A stretch of 64,000 bases of DNA from Thalassospira lucentensis (GTDB taxonomy: Bacteria > Pseudomonadota > Alphaproteobacteria > Rhodospirillales > Thalassospiraceae): positions 354,501 through 418,500 of the forward strand of contig NZ_CP136684.1 of the NCBI RefSeq assembly GCF_032921865.1, written 5' to 3'. Under the pieces are notes generated by a model. That model did not search any database. It saw only the letters and a list, made by a program, of their open reading frames with translations, and had not been told where the DNA came from. Shown piece by piece: positions 34,524-44,166 of this stretch (the stretch's first letter is position 1; each line of letters opens with the position of its first letter). Made by a program: the position numbers and the translations under genes.

Positions 34524-35447
34524 ATGTTATCTTACGCCATCCGGCGCCTGATGATCGCGATCCCGACGCTGTTCATCGTGATCACGGTTGCCTTTTTCAT
34601 GATGCGCATCGCACCGGGCGGACCGTTCGACCAGGAACGTGCACTACCGCCGGAAATCGAAAAAAACATCAAGGCCGCCTATGACCTTGATAAGCCGCTG
34701 ATCGAACAATACACGATCTATATCGGTAAAATCCTGCGCGGCGATTTCGGCCCCTCAATCAAAATTCGCGATTTCTCGGTCGCCGAACTGATCATGGCCG
34801 GGGCGCCGGCTTCGATGCAGCTTGGCCTGTCGGCGATCTTCCTTGCCCTGATATTCGGGGTCGGGTTTGGCACCTATGCGGCACTCCGGCAAAACAGCGC
34901 GGTTGATTTTGTCGTGATGGGCGTTGCCATGGTTGGCATTGCCATTCCGAACTTCGTCATGGCACCGCTTCTATCGCTTGTGTTTGGTCTGTATCTGTCG
35001 ATCCTGCCGACCGCGGGATGGGGCGATGGCGGCATTGAATACAAGATTTTACCGATCATTGCCCTTGCCCTGCCGCAGATTGCCTATATCGCACGTCTGA
35101 CACGCGGCTCCATGGTCGAAGTCCTGCATTCCAATTACATCCGCACCGCACGGGCCAAAGGTTTGCGCGAAAAGCTTGTCGTGAACCGGCATGCGATCAA
35201 GGGCGCACTTCTGCCGGTTGTGTCCTATCTCGGCCCGGCAACCGCGGCGGTGATGACCGGCTCTGTGGTCATCGAAACCATCTTTGGCGTGCCCGGCATC
35301 GGGACCTATTTCGTCAAGGCAGCGCTTAACCGCGACTACCCGCTCGTGATGGGTGTGGTGATTGTCTATGCGGTGATGATCATCTTTCTGAATTTCCTGG
35401 TCGACACGGTTTATGGCCTGCTCGATCCCAAGCTGAAGTCACGCTAA
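34524..35447 (+). CDS. oppB: Oligopeptide ABC transporter permease
   Basis: A 307-residue inner-membrane permease with six spans. MLSYAIRRLMIAIPTLFIVI is the standard OppB/DppB N-terminus, IAPGGPFDQERALPPEI follows, and the EAA-loop is in LTRGSMVEVLHSNYIRTARA with KGLREKLVVNRHAIKGALLP. GAGAGAG lies just upstream. It forms the pore with OppC and overlaps its start codon by one base (TAATG). Confidence 0.95.
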   Translation: MLSYAIRRLMIAIPTLFIVITVAFFMMRIAPGGPFDQERALPPEIEKNIKAAYDLDKPLIEQYTIYIGKILRGDFGPSIKIRDFSVAELIMAGAPASMQLGLSAIFLALIFGVGFGTYAALRQNSAVDFVVMGVAMVGIAIPNFVMAPLLSLVFGLYLSILPTAGWGDGGIEYKILPIIALALPQIAYIARLTRGSMVEVLHSNYIRTARAKGLREKLVVNRHAIKGALLPVVSYLGPATAAVMTGSVVIETIFGVPGIGTYFVKAALNRDYPLVMGVVIVYAVMIIFLNFLVDTVYGLLDPKLKSR

Positions 35448-36355
35448 TGATGAACAAGGATCAAAAAACAGCGATGCTCCAGGCGGCAGGCGCCCCCGGA
35501 GAAATCGAGGGACGCAGCCTGTGGCGCGACGCCCGTATTCGACTGTTTCGCAACAAGGCCGCCGTCGGCTCGATGATCATTCTGGCGATCATTACCCTGA
35601 TGGCGATTTTCGCCCCGCTGCTCAGCCCGTTTGCCTATGACCAGATCGACTGGGGCTATATTCAGGAAGGCCCGAACTGGGAAAACGGCCATATCCTTGG
35701 CACAGATGGTAATGGTCGCGATATTTTCATCCGCATCCTTTATGGCGCGCGCGTATCCCTTGCGGTTGGCTTGCTGGCAACGGCAGTCTCCCTTGTGATC
35801 GGGGTGACCTATGGCGCGGTTGCCGGTTATTTCGGTGGACGTATCGACAACATCATGATGCGGTTTGTCGACGTGCTTTACTCCCTGCCCTTCATGTTCT
35901 TTGTGATCATGCTGATGGTGGTGTTTGGCCGAAACATCTTCCTGATCTTTGTCGCTCTTGGTGCGGTTGAATGGCTGACCATGGCACGGATTGTGCGCGG
36001 GCAGACGCTGTCGCTTCGGCGGCGCGAATTTATCGAAGCTGCCCATGCCACGGGTGTTTCAAACTTCAAGATCATTTTCCGCCACATCATCCCCAACGTT
36101 CTGGGACCGGTCATTGTTTACATGACGCTGACCATTCCGCAGGTGATCCTAACCGAAAGCTTCCTGTCGTTCTTGGGCCTTGGTGTGCAGGAGCCACTGA
36201 CAAGCTGGGGTGTACTGATTTCCGAAGGGGCGAAAGTGATCGAAGCCGCGACCTGGATGCTGATTTATCCGGCGATCTTCCTGGCACTGACGCTGTTCTG
36301 TTTCAACTTCATCGGCGACGGATTGCGCGACGCCCTTGACCCGAAGGACAGATAG
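35447..36355 (+). CDS. oppC: Oligopeptide ABC transporter permease
   Basis: A 302-residue inner-membrane permease of the OppC/DppC type: cytoplasmic N-terminus with SLWRDARIRLFRNKAAVGSM, a periplasmic stretch HILGTDGNGRDIFIRILYGA characteristic of OppC, and the EAA-type loop RREFIEAAHATGVSNFKIIF. It pairs with OppB. Two adjacent ATGs (35447, 35450) are possible starts. It ends 4 bases before oppD. Confidence 0.95.
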   Translation: MMNKDQKTAMLQAAGAPGEIEGRSLWRDARIRLFRNKAAVGSMIILAIITLMAIFAPLLSPFAYDQIDWGYIQEGPNWENGHILGTDGNGRDIFIRILYGARVSLAVGLLATAVSLVIGVTYGAVAGYFGGRIDNIMMRFVDVLYSLPFMFFVIMLMVVFGRNIFLIFVALGAVEWLTMARIVRGQTLSLRRREFIEAAHATGVSNFKIIFRHIIPNVLGPVIVYMTLTIPQVILTESFLSFLGLGVQEPLTSWGVLISEGAKVIEAATWMLIYPAIFLALTLFCFNFIGDGLRDALDPKDR

Positions 36356-36359
36356 GCAA

Positions 36360-37332
36360 ATGACAAATCATATTCTGACTGTTGAAAACCTTCGCGCCCG
36401 CTTCCAGACCCCGGATGGCGAGGTCGAGGCCGTCAATGACATCAACTTCCACATCGATCCGGGCGAAACGCTTGGTGTTGTGGGCGAAGTCCGGATCGGG
36501 CAAAACCCAGATTTTCCTTGCCGTGATGGGACTTCTCGCCAAGAACGGCAAGGCCACGGGTACCGTGCGCTACAAGGATAAGGATATTCTCAATATCCCG
36601 TCGCGCCAGCTCAACAAAATCCGCGGTGTCACGATGTCGATGATCTTTCAGGATCCGATGACATCGCTTAACCCGTTCCTCAAAATCTCAAAACAAATGA
36701 CCGAGGTGCTGGTGGAACATCGCGGCATGTCCGAGGTCGATGCCCTTAAACGTGCGATCAACATGCTTGATCGTGTCGGCATTCCTGGTGCAGCCCAGCG
36801 CGTTCACATGTATCCGCATGAATTTTCGGGCGGCATGCGCCAGCGCGTGATGATTGCCATGGCATTGCTGTGCGATCCCGAGGTCCTGATTGCCGATGAA
36901 CCAACCACCGCCCTTGATGTGACGGTGCAGGCGCAGATCCTTGATCTGCTGCGCGACCTTAAAAAGGATTTCAATACGGCCATTGTCATGATCACCCATG
37001 ATCTTGGCGTGGTCGCGGGCCTGTGTGACCGGGTGATGGTGATGTATGGCGGGCGGATTGTCGAAACAGGAACGGTGCGCGACATTTTCTATGACAGCCA
37101 TCATCCCTATACCGAGGGACTTTTGAAATCGATGCCGCGCATCGACACCGCAAGCGAGGAAAACCTGTTTGCCATTCCCGGACAACCGCCCAACCTGCAA
37201 AACCTGCCACAGGGCTGCGCCTATCAGGAACGCTGCGCCTATGTGATGGACCGATGCTGTGTTTCCCGCCCCGGCCTGTTTGGCTTTGACGACGGTCGCG
37301 CCAGTGCCTGCTTCCGGGAGGACGGTCAATGA
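36360..37332 (+). pseudogene. oppD: Oligopeptide ABC transporter ATPase, frameshift in Walker A
   Basis: The protein starts MTNHILTVENLRARFQT at 36360 and reads ...GETLGVVGE, then the frame breaks at 36489, where one extra G splits the Walker A. In the next frame GSGKTQIFLAVMGLLAKNGK continues, followed by Walker-Q MIFQDPMTSLNPF, signature [16 protein letters not shown], Walker [13 protein letters not shown] and the OppD/F C-terminal segment with LPQGCAYQERCAY. Deleting one base gives about 323 residues, normal for OppD. Read as is, it would yield a short non-functional peptide, or an OppD lacking the first strand. A sequencing error is quite possible because the rest is intact and the operon is otherwise complete. 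Confidence 0.88.
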
Positions 37333-38333
37333 ATGCGATCCGTAAAAAGAAAAACGTCCCGATCCTGTCCGTGCGTGACCTCAAGGTTCACTTTTCCCTG
37401 CCGGGCAAAGGGTTTTTCGGTCCCGAGCGTAAACTGAAAGCCGTCGACGGGATCAATTTCGACCTGTTTCCCGGCGAGACGCTTGGCATTGTTGGTGAGT
37501 CCGGTTGCGGCAAATCGACCCTTGGTCGCGCGATCCTGCAACTGATCCCGCCAACCGACGGGCAGGTCGTGTGGCTGGGCCGCGATATTGTCGGGGCACC
37601 ACACCGCGAAATGCAGCCGCTTCGCCGTGACCTGCAGATCATTTTTCAGGATCCGCTGGCCAGCCTGAACCCGCGTATGACAATCGGCGAAATCATCGCC
37701 GAACCGCTGGTGACCCACAAGCCGGAACTGGGTAAGGACGAAATCAAGGCACGCGTCAAACGCATGATGGCGCGTGTCGGGCTTTTGCCGCAGATGATCA
37801 ACCGCTATCCGCATGAATTTTCGGGCGGGCAGTGCCAGCGTATCGGCATTGCACGTGCGATGATCCTGGAACCGAAACTGATCATCTGCGACGAACCGGT
37901 TTCAGCCCTTGATGTCTCGATACAGGCGCAGATTGTCAATCTGTTGCAGGAATTGCAGCGCGAATTTGACCTGTCACTGATTTTCATCAGCCACGATCTT
38001 TCGATCGTACGTCATATCTGCCACCGCATATTGGTGCTGTATCTGGGCAATCTGATGGAGCTTGCCGACCGCGACAGCATCTATGCCGCCCCCAAACACC
38101 CCTATACCAAGGCACTGATTTCCGCCGTCCCTATCCCCGACCCGGAAATCGAACGCAACAAGGAACGCATCGTGCTGACCGGTGATTTGCCCAGCCCGAT
38201 CAACCCGCCATCGGGTTGCGTGTTCCGTACCAGATGTCCGTTTGCCAAAGATGTCTGTGCAACCGATGTGCCGAGCGTTGACACGATCAACGATCAGCAT
38301 CAGGTCGCCTGCCATTTCCACGAACGGATGTAG
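37329..38333 (+). CDS. oppF: Oligopeptide ABC transporter ATPase
   Basis: A 334-residue ATPase; overlaps oppD by four bases (ATGA). Walker A GESGCGKSTLGRAIL, Q-loop IIFQDPLASLNPR, Walker B IICDEPVSALD, H-loop FISHDLSIV, and C-terminal oligopeptide domain GDLPSPINPPSGCVFRTRCP. The signature reads FSGGQCQRIGIARAM; the usual Arg after GGQ is Cys here, a small oddity that should not abolish ATP binding. It works with OppD to power import. A strong terminator follows. Confidence 0.95.
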   Translation: MNAIRKKKNVPILSVRDLKVHFSLPGKGFFGPERKLKAVDGINFDLFPGETLGIVGESGCGKSTLGRAILQLIPPTDGQVVWLGRDIVGAPHREMQPLRRDLQIIFQDPLASLNPRMTIGEIIAEPLVTHKPELGKDEIKARVKRMMARVGLLPQMINRYPHEFSGGQCQRIGIARAMILEPKLIICDEPVSALDVSIQAQIVNLLQELQREFDLSLIFISHDLSIVRHICHRILVLYLGNLMELADRDSIYAAPKHPYTKALISAVPIPDPEIERNKERIVLTGDLPSPINPPSGCVFRTRCPFAKDVCATDVPSVDTINDQHQVACHFHERM

Positions 38334-38367
38334 GAGGGCAACCTCCCTTTGCACCACCCAACTTGAC

Positions 38368-38395
38368 CGGGCCGTCTCACGACGGCCCGATTTTT
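38368..38395 (+). terminator. Terminator of the opp operon
   Basis: Stem CGGGCCGTC (38368-38376) / GACGGCCCG (38381-38389) with TCAC loop, then ATTTTT. Confidence 0.92.
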
Positions 38396-38407
38396 CATGT
38401 ACTGCGG

Positions 38408-39961
38408 TCAGTAATCTTCAAGATCAACCATGCTCAGCGTATCAATGATCTTTGTACGGTCCTGACCATCACGTTTGAAATAGACAAGCGCATAGGGGGC
38501 GTTGCTTTCAAGCGCCTGCTGCATCACGGTTTCGAAATCCTCGGGCGTGACGATGTCGGTATCGTTGATCCGGGTAATGAAATCGCCCTTTGCAAACCCG
38601 GCCTGATCCCCTTGCCCCATCTTTTCCATACGATCAACGACAAGGCCCTTTGTCCCAGCGGGCAGATCCAGTTTTTCCCATGCCTTTTCATTGGCCGGAA
38701 CCAGTTCGAGCCCCATGACTTTCTTACGACCGTCATCCTCGGGGGCTTTGCCAAGAATCTTGTCACGTTCAGCCTGACGGCGGCGGCTTTTGGCCTCGTC
38801 CATATCGCCTGGGATCATGGTAAAGCTTTTAAATCCGCCATCGCGCCAGACGGTAACGGTGGTTTCGCCATTTGCCTCCGCCGCCTGCATACGGAAATGC
38901 AGCCGCGATGTCACACTTTCACCGTTCACAGCAACTATCACATCCCCGGCCCGAATACCTGCCTGATAAGCCGGCTCATCATCTGGCGCACGATGGATCA
39001 GCATCCCTTCGTCACGCTCCATGCCCAAAAGCTTGCCGATACCCGGCTTGACTTCGGAATAGGCAATCCCGAACCAGCCACGTTTGATCTCACCATCTTT
39101 GACAAGCAGGTCAATGATACCCTGAGCATGTTCGGACGGAATGGAAAACGCCAATCCTTCGTTCCCGCCAGAACGGGTGTAAAGCGCCGAGTTCACCCCC
39201 ACAACCTTGCCATCCATCGACAAAAGCGGACCGCCCGAATTACCCTTGTTCACCGCCGTATCGGTTTGCAGATAGGGGTTGTATTCGCCTTTGGACAACT
39301 GGCGCTGCTTGCCTGAAATCACCCCGGTCGTCAGGCTTTGATCAAAGCCATAGGGATATCCCAGCGCAAAGACCGGATCGCCAATGCGAATGGCATGTGA
39401 ATTACCCCATGCTAGCGGTTTGACATCTTCAGGCATTTCAACGCGCAGAACCGCAAGATCAGTCAGAAAGTCCTTGCCGACAAGTTCGGCGCGGACACGG
39501 CGCCCGTCTTTCAGAACAACGACAAAACGCGCACCATCGCGGACTACATGTTCGTTGGTTACAATCAGGCCGTCATGATTGATGAGAAAACCGGTTCCGG
39601 TCGACGCATTGCGCCTCTTTTTCTGCCAGTCGTATTTCGGCTCTTCGCCTTTCTCGTTTTCCTTGTTCTTGTCATCGCGGTCTTCACGGTCGTTGTCTTC
39701 GTCCCGATCACCACGCTCGTTGGGTGGCAGATAGAAATCCTCTCCGTTTTCCTTTTTTTCGCGTTCCTCGGCGACGATCTCGGCATAACTCTTTTTGATG
39801 ACATTGATCCGCACCACGCCGAGCGAAACAGCGTCATAAACTTCGGCCAGACTTCTATCCGACAGTTCAATGCCTGCCTGTTCCGCCATTGCATGAACAG
39901 GAACAAGGCTTGATGTGGCAAGCATCGCGGCAAACAGGGTCGCGGTCAGGGTTCTTTTCAT
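38408..39961 (-). CDS. HtrA/DegP-type serine protease with extended charged loop
   Basis: A 517-residue periplasmic serine protease. Signal peptide residues 1-26 (TLFAAMLATSSLVPVHAMAE). Catalytic triad His138 (VTNEHVV), Asp168 (LTDLAVL), Ser242 (GNSGGPL), followed by two PDZ domains (around RAGDVIAVNGESV and FAKGDFITRINDTDI). Residues ~61-118 hold a long, very charged insert (Asp/Glu/Lys/Arg) at the place of the DegP LA loop. Such proteases degrade or refold misfolded envelope proteins. The start at 39961 is chosen because the signal peptide begins there. It is 64 bases downstream of the TonB-dependent receptor gene on the same strand, with a hairpin between. Confidence 0.92.
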   Translation of the reverse strand: MKRTLTATLFAAMLATSSLVPVHAMAEQAGIELSDRSLAEVYDAVSLGVVRINVIKKSYAEIVAEEREKKENGEDFYLPPNERGDRDEDNDREDRDDKNKENEKGEEPKYDWQKKRRNASTGTGFLINHDGLIVTNEHVVRDGARFVVVLKDGRRVRAELVGKDFLTDLAVLRVEMPEDVKPLAWGNSHAIRIGDPVFALGYPYGFDQSLTTGVISGKQRQLSKGEYNPYLQTDTAVNKGNSGGPLLSMDGKVVGVNSALYTRSGGNEGLAFSIPSEHAQGIIDLLVKDGEIKRGWFGIAYSEVKPGIGKLLGMERDEGMLIHRAPDDEPAYQAGIRAGDVIVAVNGESVTSRLHFRMQAAEANGETTVTVWRDGGFKSFTMIPGDMDEAKSRRRQAERDKILGKAPEDDGRKKVMGLELVPANEKAWEKLDLPAGTKGLVVDRMEKMGQGDQAGFAKGDFITRINDTDIVTPEDFETVMQQALESNAPYALVYFKRDGQDRTKIIDTLSMVDLEDY

Positions 39962-39986
39962 ATTATCGATCTCACAAGCAGGTTTG

Positions 39987-40007
39987 GCCGGGGCCAAAAG
40001 CCCCGGC
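39987..40007 (-). terminator. Possible terminator/attenuator after the TonB receptor gene
   Basis: An 8-bp stem, GCCGGGGC (39987-39994) / GCCCCGGC (40000-40007), loop of five. No T-tract follows on the minus strand, so termination may be partial and the HtrA gene may be partly co-transcribed. Confidence 0.4.
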
Positions 40008-40025
40008 AGGATTAACGCGGAATTT

Positions 40026-42923
40026 TCAGTAGGTGTAAGTCAGTCCGAGCCACACGGTCCGCCCCTTGCGGTACGGGGTCGATGACGACAGCGTATGGGC
40101 ACCGCCACGGTTCAGAACATTTTCGATAGATGCATTCAGGGTCAGAACACCCTTCTCCCGCCGGATCACGTCGTAATCGAGCGTCATATCCAGATCGAAG
40201 CGCGCCTTTTCCTCACCATCCTCATAGACATCGTATGTCGTGCCATCGATAGTGGTGTTTGATCCGCTGTCGGTGATCGTCGTATAGTCCATCGTGTAGC
40301 GCCCGGTCAGGCCGGTTCGCAGGCGGTCATCATCGAAGCTTGAAAACAGACTGATGTTAAAGAAGATCGGTTCGTCCAGATTACCGGTCAGAACATCAAG
40401 GTCCATACTCGGAATGATCTGGCCGTTATAAACGACACTCTCGGTTTCATCGCTGGTGACGTAATAGCTGTTGTTTGATGTACGGCGTTCCGAATACTGA
40501 CCATTGACGTTGAACACATGTCGACCGCCAAACGGACCTGAACCGATTTCGCGGCTCCATTCCGCGGAATAGGATGTGTAATGGCTCGAACCTTCATTCG
40601 ACAGATTGTATTCGGTCGAACCGCTATCTGTACTTGACCGTGAAAACTGATCCCGCCCCTTTCGTTCCAGCCATTTCAATCGGGTCATCCCCCCCAGAAA
40701 AGGCAACGGGAATGAAATGGATGCAGTTTGTTCATCGGAAAACGGCGTACTCAGACCCGAACCGGCGAACGAACGCTCTATCCCGGATGACGAGGCTGCC
40801 CAGTCATCATAGAAAATAGATGAACCCGGAGTGGTGGTGGTATCAGCAGTCCGCGTTTCACTGATGGTCGCCGGGGTTGCATCCTGAAAGGCGTAACTCA
40901 GCATGTTTGCCGCATAGTAGCGGTTCCATCCTGCATTAAAGCTGATATCCCAGTCCGTGTAGTAGGTCGCGTTGAAGCGCGGAGCCAGATTGGTATTGCC
41001 AAGATATGTGTCGTGTTCAAGCCGTGCACCCGGCCTGAATTCCAGCTCGCCGAAAGGAACATGATCAAAAAGCAGCGTATATTCATTATAAAGGGCTGTA
41101 CTTACGAAACTGACGCTTCCTTCGAACGCCTGATATTTTGTCCGACGCCGGTTCGCCTGATCACCATCATCACAGAATATGTCATCGGCACTCGCGCAAA
41201 CCACGTTGGTGCCAGTAGTTCGGGTAGTTGCATAATACGCATCGGCAGAACGTTCTCGTGTTCCGCTCAGACGATGGATATCCGCACCGAGCAGAAAGTT
41301 CGTTCCAAAAATATCGCCGGTAAGGTCGGCGGTATAACCGACATCTTGCTGGGTCTGGGACAGGTCTCCGTACCAGCCGGTCACACATGTACTGGCATCA
41401 CACAGATCGGCATATTGTGACCCGGCCACAGTCGTACTGATCTGTCGGCGTACATTGCTTTCGGAATCACGTGCATTTTCTGATGAATTGAAGGACAGCT
41501 TCGTATCGAGAAACAGATTGGAAACCCCGTAGCCATCATATTCAAACGGCTTTTCGAGCCCGACATAGGTGGTTAGGCCAGTGCCAATGATATCCATCCT
41601 GCTGTCATAGTTTTCCGATGCTTCCCATTCCTGGGCATAGGGCGCGTAAACGATCTGGGTCGTAATCGCGGCCCCCGTATCACTTTCGTAACGCAGTTTG
41701 CCAAGCACGTTGTCGGCTTCAGTGCTGGTCGTGACCTGTCGACCATAATAGTCATCGCCAGCAGTCTTGGTCGTCTCGGCGGTACGCCGACCGGCAGAAA
41801 CCAGCATGCCCCAATTATCATTGATCGGTGTGCTGGCAGACGCTGAATAGAACCATTTTTCATAAATCGGCTCTTTGGCAGCAGCATCAGGAGTCTCTTC
41901 GGATTTCAGATGATAATCGTTCCAGTTCGAGCCGCCGCGTTTGATACTTGCCCCGAATGTCGGTTCATTTGACGGATTCTTGACCTTGTAATTGACGACC
42001 CCTCCCTGGAACCCACCGTATTTCGCTGACACATTACTGTCGATGATTTCGGCCTGCTCAAGAATATTTGAGTCCACATAGACAGTCTGTGGATGCAAGC
42101 CATGGAGGGTGTCTGCGTTGATCGTATTGTCATCATCTTCTGGCATGTTTGAGTCGTTGTAATTCGACTCAGTTCCGCCAAAGGAATTGATCCCGACCCC
42201 ATCAAGCATGAAGTTGTTCTGATCGACCCCAGCCCCGGATATGCTGATATTTTGTGGACGCAAGTCCTGTTCGGCAGTTGCGGTTGCCCCTTCTTCACCG
42301 CGCTGCCCTGCGATCACATACTGGACATTCGGATTGGCGCGAAAAATCTTGTTCGGGTCACTGTCACCTTGGACCACGGCACCAATCATATCCTCGCTAT
42401 AGACCGTTGATCCACTGGCGGCACCGGTTCCTAGCTGAAAGGTCGGTGTACGGTTGGCACTGACCGAAATCGGGGCCGTAACAATTTCTGCATCCAGCGA
42501 CTGGTTGGACAATTTCGGGGAAATCACCAAAATCCCGTCGGCAACGGCAAAGGTAACGCCCGTACCTTCCAGCATCCGCAGCAAGGCATTTTCAATGCTG
42601 AAATCACCAATCACCGCCTGACCGTTCATCGCAAGGTTGGTACCATCCTGCACCGAGAACGGAATACCGGCCTGCTGTGATAGTTGCTCCAGCGCACGCA
42701 TTAGCGGCAAGGACGGAATATCAAAACGGTATGAGGGAGAGGCTCGTAGTGGAACCGGTGTGTCATCGATAACCGGGTTCTCCTGCGCATGCAGCAAATT
42801 CGACGGCGTCACTGCCAGCAAGGCAGAAGACGCAACAGCACAGAACAACAAATCTTTCCATGCCCGGCAACGCCCGACTTCACTTGTACTGTGGGCGGTA
42901 TTCTGTTGTCCGGTAGTCTTCAT
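40026..42923 (-). CDS. TonB-dependent receptor with STN signalling domain (FecA-like)
   Basis: A 965-residue outer-membrane receptor. A signal peptide occupies residues ~25-47 (after a 24-residue polar leader). Residues ~66-120 resemble the STN (secretin/TonB short N-terminal) domain used for surface signalling (FDIPSLPLMRALEQLSQQAG, FSIENALLRMLEGTGV). The plug domain follows (AVVQGDSDPNKIFRANPNVQ, ISISGAGVDQNNFMLDGVGI), then a ~22-strand barrel ending in LGLTYTY. The ligand is not readable; siderophore, vitamin or oligosaccharide are all possible. FecR and FecI genes lie just upstream on the same strand, so it is a transducer for that pair. Confidence 0.93.
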   Translation of the reverse strand: MKTTGQQNTAHSTSEVGRCRAWKDLLFCAVASSALLAVTPSNLLHAQENPVIDDTPVPLRASPSYRFDIPSLPLMRALEQLSQQAGIPFSVQDGTNLAMNGQAVIGDFSIENALLRMLEGTGVTFAVADGILVISPKLSNQSLDAEIVTAPISVSANRTPTFQLGTGAASGSTVYSEDMIGAVVQGDSDPNKIFRANPNVQYVIAGQRGEEGATATAEQDLRPQNISISGAGVDQNNFMLDGVGINSFGGTESNYNDSNMPEDDDNTINADTLHGLHPQTVYVDSNILEQAEIIDSNVSAKYGGFQGGVVNYKVKNPSNEPTFGASIKRGGSNWNDYHLKSEETPDAAAKEPIYEKWFYSASASTPINDNWGMLVSAGRRTAETTKTAGDDYYGRQVTTSTEADNVLGKLRYESDTGAAITTQIVYAPYAQEWEASENYDSRMDIIGTGLTTYVGLEKPFEYDGYGVSNLFLDTKLSFNSSENARDSESNVRRQISTTVAGSQYADLCDASTCVTGWYGDLSQTQQDVGYTADLTGDIFGTNFLLGADIHRLSGTRERSADAYYATTRTTGTNVVCASADDIFCDDGDQANRRRTKYQAFEGSVSFVSTALYNEYTLLFDHVPFGELEFRPGARLEHDTYLGNTNLAPRFNATYYTDWDISFNAGWNRYYAANMLSYAFQDATPATISETRTADTTTTPGSSIFYDDWAASSSGIERSFAGSGLSTPFSDEQTASISFPLPFLGGMTRLKWLERKGRDQFSRSSTDSGSTEYNLSNEGSSHYTSYSAEWSREIGSGPFGGRHVFNVNGQYSERRTSNNSYYVTSDETESVVYNGQIIPSMDLDVLTGNLDEPIFFNISLFSSFDDDRLRTGLTGRYTMDYTTITDSGSNTTIDGTTYDVYEDGEEKARFDLDMTLDYDVIRREKGVLTLNASIENVLNRGGAHTLSSSTPYRKGRTVWLGLTYTY

Positions 42924-43089
42924 TCGGCACGACCTAATGCAAGTTATTGCGTATCACTCGCAGTTAAGGACGTGGCTATAAACAGAAACCGGACATTTTT
43001 TTAATGTTTTTATTCAAAGGGGATTTTAACGGGGAATTCGCCTGAAAATGTCGACCAATTGCTGTACGCGCCAGATGTGAAATGTGGCA

Positions 43090-44163
43090 TCAGCGCGCCA
43101 GCAGATAATGATCAAACGGCAATTCAACAATTCTTGTGCCGGTGGTTCGGGAAATCAGGTCCAGCGATGCCTTGACATCGGCAACATTGAACCGACCGCG
43201 TATTTCCAGATCGGCAAGACCGGGATCAAGCCAGATTTCCGTTCCGCTCTGGCGGCTTATGGCATGGGCGACATCGGACAGTTTCGCCGATGAAAATACC
43301 CGCCATCCGTCCAGAATTTGCGTAATATTTTCACCGTCAAAGTCACGCCGTCTTACATCTCCATTCCCCGAAACGGTGACGCCATCACCCGCATGCAGGG
43401 TAACCTCGCGGGCTGGTGGGGATTGTTTTTGCACCACCCGGACCGTTCCTTCGGCAACACCAACCTCGCTGGTTTCAGCATCGCCAATCACAACAAAGCG
43501 GGTCCCGACAACCACCACACGGCTTTGGGGCGTTGTGACCACAAGCTCCCGGTCCTTGTTCGGTGCGGCAGAAATCACGACCGCCCCCTGATCAAGGACA
43601 ATATGCCGTTCCTGTTTGGAAAACTCCCAGTATAGCCGGGTGCCACGCGCGAGCTGCAATTCGCTGCCATCGGGCAAAATCTGGCTGACGGGGGTGGTGT
43701 TTGCCGCGATATAACCGGGATGATCAGAATGGTCTGCCGGGCGCAGTGTCAGCACGGCAACAAGGATTGCAGCACATAGGGCAACCCCGCCCCAAAATGC
43801 CTTTCGAGCAAGTGGCATCCCCGCCGTCACTGGGCGCAGTGACCTGCGCGTGGGGGGGGATATTTTCAACACGCCTGATGCCGTATATGTCCGGGTAGTC
43901 GTTTCGGGACCAGCGTCAAATTTCCGCAAAATATCATCGAAATCACGGTCATCAAGAAAAGCCCGGACCGAGCGGGCCGCCTGCTCATGAGCCGTGCTTT
44001 GACCGCACCATTTCTGAAACGCTTCATGCGTTTCCGTCCCGGCGATGTCCACACCATCGCGGGCAAGCCACTCCATTGCCTGATCGACAAGACGATCCTG
44101 CAAATCGTCCTTTGCGGCTGTCTCCGGATTCTGGCCGGTATAATGGGTGCCGGTCATGGGCAT
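43090..44163 (-). CDS. FecR family anti-sigma/sigma regulator
   Basis: A 357-residue FecR-like protein. Residues ~25-75 form the cytoplasmic anti-sigma region (DQAMEWLARDGVDIAGTETH, FQKWCGQSTAHEQAA); a single span is at ~128-148 (AFWGGVALCAAILVAVLTLR); the periplasmic FecR domain follows (ANTTPVSQILPDGSELQLAR, GTRLYWEFSKQERHIVLDQG and VVVGTRFVVIGDAETSEVGV). The C-terminal part resembles an STN-like domain (VADVKASLDLISRTTGTRIV) that should contact the receptor. It sits 3 bases after fecI and 166 bases before the receptor gene. Signal transfer from occupied receptor would release the sigma factor. Confidence 0.93.
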   Translation of the reverse strand: MPMTGTHYTGQNPETAAKDDLQDRLVDQAMEWLARDGVDIAGTETHEAFQKWCGQSTAHEQAARSVRAFLDDRDFDDILRKFDAGPETTTRTYTASGVLKISPPTRRSLRPVTAGMPLARKAFWGGVALCAAILVAVLTLRPADHSDHPGYIAANTTPVSQILPDGSELQLARGTRLYWEFSKQERHIVLDQGAVVISAAPNKDRELVVTTPQSRVVVVGTRFVVIGDAETSEVGVAEGTVRVVQKQSPPAREVTLHAGDGVTVSGNGDVRRRDFDGENITQILDGWRVFSSAKLSDVAHAISRQSGTEIWLDPGLADLEIRGRFNVADVKASLDLISRTTGTRIVELPFDHYLLAR

Positions 44164-44166
44164 GGC

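Noticed and set aside
38363-39316. 317-codon plus-strand frame opposite the HtrA gene
   Set aside because: HtrA triad and PDZ domains on the minus strand are clear; this is a shadow and starts inside the opp terminator.
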